This document shows positions 35,468-47,044 of a DNA stretch of 64,000 bases, piece after piece. The notes beneath the pieces are model-generated. The model saw nothing but the letters and a program-made list of their open reading frames with translations, did not search any database and was not told the origin of the DNA. The translations under genes and the position numbers were made by a program. The DNA is from Triops longicaudatus (Eukaryota > Arthropoda > Branchiopoda > Notostraca > Triopsidae). The stretch lies in NCBI GenBank assembly GCA_022885665.1, contig JAGQDJ010000045.1, forward strand, positions 620,001 to 684,000. Reading direction: 5' to 3'. Position 1 is the first letter of the stretch, and every line of letters begins with the position of its first letter.

Positions 35468-36662
35468 ATGGCAGAAGATCGAGAAGTTCTTCGGGAAATA
35501 TGGGAAAGCAAACTGCCAATTTGCTTCACACTTTGCGCCGATGAAGTTCACACACCGACAACACCTGACCCGTACTATTTGATGGTTCCACGCCTAAGTT
35601 ATTTTCCTTTGGTGACAGATAAGGTTAAATATCAAAGCACTCAAATAGTCAACATATATTGGCTAAGATACTACAGAAATTTTACATGACTAGGTTAGGC
35701 GTTATTTCGCCCGTTATATTCAACCGGATAAACATGACGCTGAATTATGGCTTGAGTTTGAAGGACAACCTTTAAAGTGGTATGTGGAACACTAGTTCAT
35801 CACAAATACTGAACTTGACCTCCCTTCGTCTTTCAACAGGCACTATCCAATTGGCGTCCTGTATGATAACATTTCCAGCAGTAGCAAAAGTTTGCCTTGG
35901 AAACTCGAAGTTCACTTTGACAAATTCCCAGAGCAAAAGCTCATGCATTGTCCCTCGAGGTAATCTTCTTGTCTTGTCAAAATCGTTGGTGAAGTTCATA
36001 CCCAACACTTAAAAGTTAAATTTAGAGAGGCGGTGGAGTCGCATTTCATGTCTTGCCTCAAAGAAGCCGACGCTTTAAAACATAGGGGCGTGGTCGTATC
36101 AGGGATGCAGAAAAAAGATCATATGCAACTCTGGACAGGTCTCCAAAACGGTAAAATTATTCTTATAATTATTATTGTTTTCTTTAAAAGTTGCCTTAAG
36201 TCAAGAACGGAAAAATGGATGAAAAGTTTAATTCTTCATTCCTGACTTTGCAGACAAATTCGATCAATTTTGGTCCATCAACCGAAAGATAATGGAATGC
36301 TCTGAAGAAGGTTTTCGTCACATTCCTTTCCGTTGCTACCATTCCTCCTTGGGTGAACGTCCATTTCTCCAAAGTTTGATTAAACCCTTCCAAGAAGGCG
36401 GCTCGAAAACAACTTTAACTCACCTAGTCCAACAGTGCTTTCCGGATTGGAACGTGAATGAAGGTGATTAACGCAAAAATTCTTCGTATTTAATTTCACA
36501 TTTTCATTTTATTGCTTAAAAATAACATTTTCTCCTCTGTATGTAACCACAGTCTCTATCATGACGCACGGCATAAGAATTCCATTGGAAACCCCGTTAC
36601 AATGGCTTAGTGAGCATTTGAGTTATCCGGATAATTTCTTACACCTGACTGTACAATTGTAA
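35468..36662 (+). CDS. ATG5: Autophagy protein ATG5 (6 exons, 268 aa)
   Basis: Exons: 35468-35623, 35694-35779, 35840-35959, 36026-36150, 36254-36463, 36553-36662; all GT-AG, in frame from ATG to TAA. Family landmarks run the full length: N-terminal PYYLMVPRLSYFPLVTDKV, then LEFEGQPLKWHYPIGVLYD, HFMSCLKEADALKH, QKKDHMQLWTGLQND, and the C-terminal ETPLQWLSEHLSYPDNFLH. The length is close to the vertebrate protein. The Lys in SCLKEAD corresponds to the residue joined to ATG12 in known ATG5 proteins; the ATG12-ATG5 conjugate with ATG16 promotes lipidation of ATG8/LC3 on growing autophagosomes. Five short introns (60-103 bp). It is the only recognised plus-strand gene, divergent from pseudogene E and convergent with the next gene. 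Confidence 0.97.
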
Positions 36663-36894
36663 ATTCAAACAGGAAAATTGCGATATCTCGACTTGCAGAT
36701 TTCAATACATACGAAAGATGCTCTTAAAGAAAATAATAGAAAATGCTAGTAGGAAACGAATTTGGCACTGAATTAAATATTCAGCGGAATTAACTTAGCA
36801 ATGGATTAAAAATGTCCACTAAAAAAAAGGAAGTAAAAAATGACTTGAATGTACAAATTGGTGCAGTTTAACTCGTATTGAATTCATATTTGTG

Positions 36895-37509
36895 TCATTT
36901 GATTCGCTCGTCTTTGCAAGTGTGAAACGACGAGATACTGCTTCGCGTGCGACCCGTGCCGACAGAGGTAAAAGATTTGAACGAAGTCCCGGTTCCAGCG
37001 CGGGATCGGTTCGGGGGCGGGTAGTCAGCTACCGAACGGAAGGATAATGACGGTGAAGGTGGAACTGAGCTAGTTACGGAACCCCATTCAATAACTTCAT
37101 CATCTATACGAATATTGTGTGAATATCCGTTGTTGTAGGGGTGCAAAGTGCGTTGGTAATCCTGCGTAACTGTTGCAACCGTAGTAACCTGCGGCGCTGG
37201 TGTGAGTTCAACCGTAATGGGATGAGATTTAGTTTTGCGGGTCCGGCAACGGATCCAGATAGCCGCGCCAACCAACACCGCTGCCACGACCACGGCTGAG
37301 ACAATGATAGCGGCCAATTCGGCAGGACTCAACTCGCCGCTTGTGGATGAGGAGGTAGCAAAGCTTAGGTTCGGACTCGGGTCGGAGGCGCTTAACCGGC
37401 CCAAACGTGGACCGTTGGCCGAGGCAGAGTGCAAAGAAGCGAACGATAAATTGTCCGTCGGCGTTTGAACCGCTGCCAACTCTGGCGCGCGAAGCGGGTC
37501 ACCTTCCAT
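36895..37509 (-). CDS. Small single-pass membrane protein (1 exon, 204 aa)
   Basis: Intact frame from ATG at 37509 (context CAACAATGG) to a stop at 36895. Residues about 65-87 form a strong helix (LAAIIVSAVVVAAVLVGAAI) followed by basic WIRCRTRKTK, so the C-terminal half is probably cytosolic. There is no N-terminal signal peptide, so a type III (signal-anchor) orientation is likely. The N-terminal part is rich in Ser, Ala and Pro; the tail is rich in Ser/Arg with PPSPS and YPPPNRS. GC content and codon use look higher than in the neighbours. The helix start (PAELAAII) resembles that of the CLCA protein (TAELAGIV). No family recognised. Confidence 0.7.
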   Translation of the reverse strand: MEGDPLRAPELAAVQTPTDNLSFASLHSASANGPRLGRLSASDPSPNLSFATSSSTSGELSPAELAAIIVSAVVVAAVLVGAAIWIRCRTRKTKSHPITVELTPAPQVTTVATVTQDYQRTLHPYNNGYSHNIRIDDEVIEWGSVTSSVPPSPSLSFRSVADYPPPNRSRAGTGTSFKSFTSVGTGRTRSSISSFHTCKDERIK

Positions 37510-40500
37510 TGTTGCTTAACGAAACCGAAAGTTCTAGAACCGCAAGACAAGAGGTATCCCAAATCTTTCGTCTCTTTCCTCGACAGATAATTTAATGCTC
37601 AACTATAGCGGGGATTTCGCCCCGATTTGAAAATAATTGAAGGGAAAAGTGAACCCGACATGAAGGGAATTTACAAGATTAGGAGGTCATCGCGTTTTCT
37701 TTTACGTTTCTCGCAGGCTTGTTTTAGGCCGTAGTAGAAAGTCGAGGGAACAACGACATTTGTGTAAGGGAATGTGGTAGCTGTTTGGCTATTCTTCAAG
37801 CGTCTCCCGAAGCTCTTTGGTGTATTCTACCTTAAAAGAAAGTAAAAAAATTAGTCAAAAACTGACAATTTGCGGTAAGAAAATAAGAGATAATTCTTGC
37901 ATTGTAGAACACTTTGGGAAATTATAGGGTTGTTTTCATTAATGGCCATAAAATATCCTAAATTGAGTTTATGATTGATATAGTAAGATAGACTAAAACT
38001 TGACAGAAACTCCCTTAAGTTAATGGGGACAACAGTAATTGTCTTAAATGTTATGCAATTTGACTGACAAGAAAGTGTAACAAATATTAACACAGGTGCG
38101 AACTTTCAATAGCGAATACATCTGCGACCCACTTGTTACGTATAAGGAAAAGGAACAGCGGTTGTTTAATTAATCTCTTTGTTGAACTTGCTCGATTGTT
38201 GCTATGGTGGACGCAAATTCAATTCCGTCGCTTTGTATCGCCATACCGAGTGTTTCTCATACACGTAGCTCAGTTTTTGATTATTGAAATGCTTCAAGCT
38301 AACACCACCTCTACAATAACCGTTAACCGTTTCTGAGCGGTTAGCGTGCGTAGCGCGTGCTTAAGGGAGCGGGAAAAAAGTCGACGCTCTGCGTTGTGCA
38401 AATTCTACTGTTTCAACTTCGACGTGACTCAACTGGCCAAGTGAATGTTATGTAGTTCTGGATACACGCCCAATCTAGTAAAAACTTCCCACAGAATGTC
38501 AAACACTTTGCGCAGTGCTATTAGAAACCGAAAGTTGGGAATTGCTTTACGTCACCTAAAGTCGTTCAAAGCTTACGTAAGACACCAATAAAAAACCCGA
38601 TAACTTATTCCAAGGGTGCACTATAAGGATTCACTAATCGTTGTTTTTAGTGAATTTCGCGTAATCCAATTGAAACTGATTCCCAGCACTTAACGACGAA
38701 CGAATAAAGGGTTTCGTTGAGCCATGTCGGTAATGTCGTACCTTGAAATGACCAGTTTGCTTTCCGTTTCGTTGTGTAAGGAAGTGAACACCTGTTTGAA
38801 GTAACCCGAGCCACTTGTATCCACAGTCCACACACGAGGAGAGTTGCAGAACACAGTGTGCGGACGTCACATAAATGCGATGAGGTCTGTGAGGTGTATC
38901 ACTTTTACGTTAAAGAAAACTAAAGGTTGCGGGCAGCGGAGGGGGGGGGGGGGAGTCCACGTCTTAGTCGCTTCGAACCTATTGTCAAAGCTAACGTAAT
39001 CGTCTCCTCGGGTGTTCCATAGTCCTCTCTAGTTCAAGGCCAACGGATGCTGGTGCTCATGGCAAGGTCTGGGCTTAGTCCATCAAATACCTGGCCGTGG
39101 ACGGTGTTCTCACGTACGTAGGTCTTATCTAACGCTGGATCATAAAGTAAAAATTGTGTTTGAATCACCAAAATTGCATGGAAACCAAACGTTGCAATTT
39201 GACAACTCCAAACCCTTGCCGACTGGATAGTACGTAAGTGACCAACTTTTCACAAAAGACGCTCGAAATGTGTGTCTGTGGGTTACACATATAGACACAC
39301 ACGCGGGTCCGTAAGGTAAGACTGGTTTGACGGGATCTCCAGCGGTCCAAAACGAGCACGTCTCGTGGATCGTTGAATCTAGTGCTGAAAAAAGCCTTCG
39401 CAGGTATCCCAAGATATCAACGTTAGGTAGTACACGGCTGATACGCAACTGGCTTGCACACCAAGCAAGAAGGCAACAAAATGTTGGGCAAAGCGAAAGC
39501 GGAAACTTTCCCTTTCGACTTTAAGGATAAAATGAACAAGGTCTTCGCACACAAGGACAAGAAATAGTTGAATTTGAGACTCGGTTGTTTCTGTACCTTT
39601 GTGACTGATTTTCAAAGTTGCAAACTGAAAATTATTTTACGAGATTTCGTGTTGTTCGGTCATATCAGAGTAAGTTAGCGAACGGGAAATTGTAATAGTT
39701 TATGGGATTTATTCATCAATGTAAGATGGTAAGCTTACCTGAGCACAATGCCGATTAGCCTAGTGGCGTCATCAGTGGGGCTTTACAGCACACTGCGTCA
39801 GAATTCTGCCTGGCAACCCGCAATATGATTACTGATCAGTGTTATTATGACAGGACAGGGCACTTGGGACGTGAGGAGGGTAACGCACGGGAGGCACGAA
39901 CTGTCGTTCATAAGGCACTGAGTACTAAAGTAAGCGCAAACTATGACTTGTTCCAGGTGCTGTACAAAAGCAAGAAAGACAAGAAAAATCTTTCTTGTTC
40001 GAAATGGGTATAAGGTGACTTTGGGAGGCCTGTTTTTAGTCTCCTTGCACTAAATCTGGTATCAATGCTTTCGAAGTGTCGTAGCCGTGCCTGAAGAACA
40101 CTTTCACTCTCTACGAAGGTCCTTTTGGCTTGGCATGTTTCAGGGGATGACAGTCGGAGGGGTCTGGAAAATCAAGGTAAAACTAAGGTAGTTGACCCTT
40201 TGGGGAGAAAAGGTTAAATCACCGCCATCAAGGTCTTGAAAGATCGCAAAGAGCAAGAGGAGAAGTGAAGTAGGGTGATTGTAAAGGGTTGATTGAACTT
40301 AGAAGGTAAATTAACTTAGATAATATTGAAGAATTCGAGTCATGTGCAAGCTTAACGGGAGATGAGAAGGCACTGACTCCGTGTTGTGTTAAGCAGAGTA
40401 TAAACTGAAGCCAAAGTATGGGTAAGTTCTTTTTGACGCTATTATCACGTCTTATCGCAAAGTCAAAAGCACGCCTTGTTTATGTCAACAGCAAGTCTAG

Positions 40501-43500
40501 TCAGCGAGCGGATTGCTTTCGTTCGGCGAAAGATAGACGCAAGGAACTGATTAAAATGGGCGACGAAGAAAACTGTGTGAAATGCTACTCTAGATTATCC
40601 TTGCACTCTTTTATTGACAAAAAAAAAGAAAGAGGTTGTGGTTTTTGCGAGACGTCTGTATAAGGGGATCAATGACTCTGTGTTTGGTCTACAAGTTGTT
40701 CCGAGAAAGTCTTATAATTCGGAGAAATGGACAAACAAAATGTTTTGCCTAGAACAGAAGTTTTATTTTGTTTTAAATATTAGATTGCATTTATTTGTAA
40801 TAATTTATCCAGAAAATTTGTGGTAGTATAGAAAATAAGAAGTGAAGATGTAAAAATATACTACCAAATAAAACGACCCCGACATCAAAAGCTAACGTAG
40901 GTCACTTTGTTGCAAAAACTTAAATTTTTGGATAAATGAGAAACAAAACAATGAAACAATTCTTAATTACATACTTTTTAATATATTTCCCTATCTTTTC
41001 TTGAAACTCTTCTTTAAAAAGACAAATGCTTGCTACAGCGGAATTCTTCTTAATCGTATTGTTTGCGGTGGAATCTAAGTTATGTTTTTTTTGTAATTTT
41101 ATAGCATTACGCTAAATAATTTTGTATGCTCTTTGCTTAGTTTTCTTGCAAAGCGTTGTTTAAGAAGGCAGTAAAATATAATTAATTACGAAAGGTCGCT
41201 AGTTCAGAAGTAGCAGTTGAACGTCCGAGTAGGAAGCGTCAAACGGAACCTTTCGCGTTTTAGTTTAAAAGTGACAATGAAGAATTCAAGTTCTGTGTGT
41301 TAGTCTATCAACACCTCTTGTATACCGAACAATTTACGTACTAGCAATATTTTTTTCATAATCAATTCTTTTAACTTACAGAGATACCATACATTTAATA
41401 CATCAGAAATTGTTGTTCGTTTTTTCCGTAAACCCATTACACAATATATTTTATATGTACACTTCTATAGCTCCTATGATTAGTGTTGTTATAAAGTCTT
41501 TGAAATACTGACAGTTTATCCAGAGTGACTCAAATATGCCCTAAAGTAAAAGCTCGTTTTGCGGGAACAAGAGTATATGAAAACCCGTCAGAATGACCAG
41601 GCAAGTTTTTCATGCTAGTGGGAAAACCGGCTTTGGCGAAGGTTAACACATGCAATATCTTAACGAAAGGAAAATCCAGCAGAAAAGTTTAGCTAGAGAA
41701 CTCTGGCCTGAACGAAAAGCTGGTTCTGAGTTCTCTTTCAGCTCGACCTTCGAGTTGCGTTAGCCTAGGGATTTCACTTTCAATCAAGTATTCTACTATG
41801 AGATAGTTGCTTCATATAACCTCTTTACTTGGAATGGCTGGTATTGGTCAAAATAGCGGAGTATGTCGCCAATGCTGATGTCAGGACAAGTTTCAGGAAT
41901 TGGAGAAATAGGACACAAAGAAGACCAAGGAAACCCAGGGCAACAAAGTGTATAACAGTATTTTCTTTTTATACGTTACGTAGATAAAACTTGTTTGATT
42001 GTGAGTAAAATGCTTGACAAGGCGAAACATTCTGCAAATCTACTCGATAAGATTTTATTTAACCAAGTTATCCACGTTATCTTCAGCGCACCTTCGAACG
42101 TGTGTCCAACGAAACACTACTGACATGCCCATTGTATTGAGGTCTCCAACACGTGCTTACACTGCGGGCCTTTCAAGTGTTGGCCTCCTGTATCGACGCA
42201 TGAACCCTACATGTGAAACACTGATCATGGATTGACTAAGACCTTCATGGCCTTATGTTTACGCCAATTCTTACCACTTTGTTTTTGTTTCCCTTCAGCT
42301 TAAATAAATTCGCATTTGGGTTACGGATTAATTGGAGCTAAAAGTTGCATCCAGATCGTACTGAAATACAATCAAAACACCTTGTTTCAAGAGGTTGATT
42401 CGACAAAGATGTCGAAAATAAGGGGTGGTTAAAAATGTCTAAACATCGTATTTTTTATTTCTTTTCCAACAGAGGAGTTTTGCTTCCAAGTTGAAGCATG
42501 GCTTAAATAGCTCAAGTTGTTTGATCTAGTTATTTTCTGACCTGCTTTACTTATTTCGTTTTGTTCACCTCTTTTACCAGACGCCTTAAGATTCCAGTTA
42601 TTTTACTTCGTAATTTTTTGCTTCAAAGAAAATTACTTTTACTTTCTGGGAATCGATCAGTTTTTGACGGAACCGTAAGAAAATATTTAAACTAACCTTT
42701 ATTATTCATGTTTTCTTTATAGTCGCGTTTCGAAGCAATGCTGCGCTATTTATAGCCGGAATATGGTGTTTTCGGAGGTACTGTGAAATGACCAGATCGT
42801 CAATGTTAGATTTTGTGGTTAAAGCTGCTGACCACAGTGCTTTTACATGCTCCTTTCAGTAATTTGTTTCCGAGACGATTGTTTGTACGAACTTTATTTT
42901 GCTTTATAAACGGGACACTTAACTAATGTATTTTTTTTGCGACACTAAAGGCTCTCCCGACATACGTTTTTTTCGTAAGTTTTTTTTTTTGTCCGTACGA
43001 TTATTTTTACCAATTCGCCAATCGTAAGCTGCCTTTTTCTGCCTGAGAAATATTTTTTCCTCCTTGCGGGCATGGGATTCCGGAAAACTGACGAAAAAAA
43101 CGTCTATCGGGGGGAGCCTTTAAAGGTGTTGTATAAGGGGATCAGTTTTTCGTGAAACGAAGGATGATTTTAGAGGTCTTTGACTCGATAGTAGCGAACT
43201 TTTTTATGGCAATAAAGAAAGTGGTGATAAATATCCTAAGAATGCAAAAGCTGCCATCAAATTAAGAGCTTTGACTGTATTTGTCTGAAAGGGAAAAGCA
43301 GCATGAAATTATTGGAGAAATTGAAAAACGCGTTTAGAAATTTCTCAGCTTTTCTGAAATGGTTTTGGGTTTAGGGCGATTCTGGTTTCTCACGTGCTAG
43401 GATATTGGCTAGTCACGAATGATGCAGTGAAGGGAGTCGGTGATCCAAAGGTGGTGTATCCCTGGGGTATCCTGCAAAGCAATCACGGAGGGAAATTTGG

Positions 43501-46500
43501 CTAAAATCAGCCAAATTGCTAAAGACAATGGAATACAGGTCCTTAGTTTCAAACACTGGAAAGCAACAAAGTTTTTGTTTGTCACTGAACACTCACAACT
43601 GGAACAAAATACGAGAGTTAGGGCCGAAGTGGCACAGTGCGTTCGTAAGATAGATGAGAACTGATCGCATTTCAACAGAAGACTTCATCCCTATTTTTTG
43701 GAACAGGTCGAAGGACAAAGAACTGTTTTCCATTTTTTTTTTTTAAGGCCCAAAGTGCACTTGAAGTCGTAAAACAATAAATGGCTGCAAGGCTGGAGCC
43801 CGGGTTGAGCATACCCTAAGTGTTAGCCTAACGCCACTAGGCCAAGTTTCCAAAGGATAGCGCCTTTAATTTTAAGTTGGTTCGCATCGGAAAATAGCAA
43901 TTAAAGAATGTTGCGCTTAGCTGTGAAGAAACGAGAGATTTGTTTTACTTCGAACAGGGGAAAAATATGTGAGGACAGTTTTATTGTGGTTAAAGAAAAA
44001 ATACGACTAATCAAAATAACACTTCTCATTGAAACTCAACAAAAGCTCCATAAAAAAAAGAAAACGCCTGAATTTGGCAGCCTGCCCAATATGTGCTAGA
44101 TGGAGTTCTTCTTTTTTCATTTGTTGTGTCTATTATGCAATAAAAATATCAAGTAAATCAACACATTATAAAAGTCTGTTAAGGCCCCGGTAGACACAAA
44201 CCCCTCATGGGAGAATAATCTGGGAAATTTTCACACTTCATGTAGTAATAACGGCAAAATTCGAAGAGATGTTTTTACTAAAAAAAACTTTTATTTCATT
44301 TGTAAAATATGGTTGAGTGTTTGCCACTCTTTTGTTATACAGAAAAGTGGATATCAGGCAAACTAATGCAGTCGGATTGATTTCTTTGCAATTTTAAGGT
44401 AAAAAAAAAGAAATTAAATTGGTCAAGAGCTTTACGTGACATATCCAGAATTTCCAGACTTTGTGAATCTGTATTCTGCTGTACTATTGTTATGCATCCA
44501 GAGTCTCTACTTGAGTTTGCTTGCCCCTCTGCTGTAGTCACTGTAAGAGACCGACTCTACACGGAGGAAGCGATCTCCTTACCTTTATTTTTTTTTAAGA
44601 AAATACTGCAGATTGTGAGCATTTAAAACTAAATTACTAGTTTTCTTAAGTAACTTTTAGCATCTGAAAATTGAGAAAGATTTTTTGCATCGGAATGGTT
44701 CAATCGTTCAACCAAACATATTAGCAGAGACAGAATAGGCTAATAACGTTTCACATAGCATAACGTTTTTGGTTTGTTAATGTTAGTGCACATAGATAAT
44801 TGCCGAATACATCGGTGTAATTTCTTTAAGAAAATTTAACGCGCAAAAACTGAATAAATAAATAAAAATAATGCAAGTGTAATGGAAACTATGTTAAATG
44901 GTCAGTAATGCTAATTTGGTTGTTTCTTGTACACTTTCATTAATTTACTTTAAGTCTGTCGTGTAAATGTAATCCACAAAATTTAGCGATTGTTTAGCTA
45001 GCTTTTCCACATAAACCCGCGTTAAAATCATCCGGGGTCTAGTCAAATATTTAGGAGAGTTAAGAATATTTTTTTTAAATGAGCTTATTAGTATTTGATG
45101 TTCATTAAGTCTTATTTTTCTTTGGTTTCCAAGAAAGTGGTAGCTCACTGAACAGTCAAAACTCTTTCTTAACCAAGAAAAATAACGTCAATAGTTAGTA
45201 TAGGTGGAAGCTGAAAAACGATTTTAATAAATCCGTAAAATTGTAACAATTCTATTACAGATAATGCCGCAGCATGGACTGATCTCGGTGGATATGGTCC
45301 AAATAACGGAATAGTGCAGTCGGGCTATACTATGAAATGACGGTTAAAATAGCGGAATAGGTTCACTCCGCAAAGCTGATCTACGGATTAGTCGAGAGTT
45401 CCCGAAAGGAAGAGTTGAAGAATAAAGGATGAAAAGGAAGGAGAACATGACAGAGGAGGACGAGACGTTAGTTTAGAAATACGCGATTTCAACGACAGAT
45501 GCTAAATATTATAATGGTCAGTAAAGTTGTGAAGTACGGTCGGTAAAAACTGGGGTCCCCCAAAGGCGGACCCCATAGCTACGCCGCTATTCTCGGTAGG
45601 GAAATTATTTTGCGAACTCAATGCTGAGTTTGCACATTTACTTATCTAACATAAGAGAGTACGAGTATTTTAATCTCAGAGTAAATTATGTTGAAACACC
45701 TTGTATGAGGCAAATTTGGCAGTTAGCGTTTTGAAACACGTGGGTTCATTCTTGCATGTTAATCTAAATGAATGGCAAGATGTAAGTTTCAGTACACCAC
45801 TTTTAGCAAATTCAGTTGGGAAAAAGTGGCCCCTGAATTTTTCCCAACTGTATTCCCTATTAGTTTTAGTGTTCCTCCTAACTCACAAGTTCTACACAAT
45901 TGACAGAGAATGATGGCGCATGACTACGACAGCAAGTTTGGGAAATCTGTGCAGCTAAGGCCAATTTCTCTCACTTTCGCTCAATTTGAAAGAAACCACA
46001 CGGACCCTTTAGCGATAATTGTGCTTTATTCAACTTCACTCCTTTTGTGAGTTTTTTTTCCATCGCTCAACTCTTAATATATAGCCGTTCCTCATTCTTT
46101 GTACTCTTGGTTTTGATATTAAACGGATGGTATGGACAACCGCACCGTTTCACTATTACGTCACTGCATGTTGCTCACGGTGGAAGTCAATCTCAAAGAG
46201 TCTAAAGACATGACAAATTACAGTTACCGAAAAAATCACAACATGCTCTGATTTTATTTAAAGACAATTTGCCACTATTGTTTTATTAAAAAATGTTTAT
46301 CCACAGTTTCTCTGGCGTTCCTAAGCTATCTGATCACGAAAAGTGCAAGATGTTCAAAACTAAGATAATAATGAGAATCAAATCAGGGCAAATAAGGTAT
46401 TTCTACAACTAATACTAGTAACGAATTAGAAGTACGTCTTCAAAAACCCCTACTGAAATTCCTCGCAACCTGATAGTCGAGATAGATACCCCCTCCCCTG

Positions 46501-47044
46501 ATAACAGATACATTTTCTCTTTTATGTTGGTTGTATTCCAAATCTGAAAGCGTCATTGTGTACAAAATTACGGAATAAAGACTAAGAAAGGAAACATCCA
46601 TGGTTGCTAACATTCAGCATGCACAATCATAAGTGTTTTTGCGTTCACCATTCACTCTGAGTATCAACAATTCTATTTACAATCAGGAAAAAAATTCCCT
46701 ACAAATTTACAACTTTATCTTCGATTTCGTTTCTTCTTGTTTGTCCGTCTCACAATTTTGGTCCAGTTTTTGATTAGGAACCAGCATCCTTGATAACAAT
46801 ATAAAAGTTCCTTGATTCCTTCGCTTATCAGCATCTTCCAGGCATCGCGAGTTCTTTTTCTCTCTTTTGACTAGACATACCTACACCAGCCAGCACATCC
46901 AGAGAAAAAACGAGCACCAAAAAATATAATCTTAAATCTTTGGAAGAGATTGTAACGTCCAAAAAAAAACCTTATTCAAGTTGAAGGCCGTGAGTAGTCA
47001 ATAACTAATTCAACATTGTCATCTCGGGAATCGTCAAGAAAAAA
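37510..47044. other. Long gene-poor stretch
   Basis: About 9.5 kb without a supportable gene. Visible items are a poly-G run near 38940-38953, dispersed short motifs GGT(C/T)AAAATAGCGGA(A/G)TA near 41846 and 45340, and a tRNA-like A-box motif (GGCCTAGTGGCGT) near 39755 (plus) and 43835 (minus). The right end, below 47045, should contain the 3' UTR of the CLCA gene. Frames such as 40418-40663 and 43440-43664 have no domain or exon partner. Confidence 0.45.

Noticed and set aside
38940..38953. Poly-G run as a regulatory G-quadruplex
   Set aside because: A single mononucleotide run is best read as a microsatellite; similar runs occur near 9380 and inside the MITE at 14 kb.
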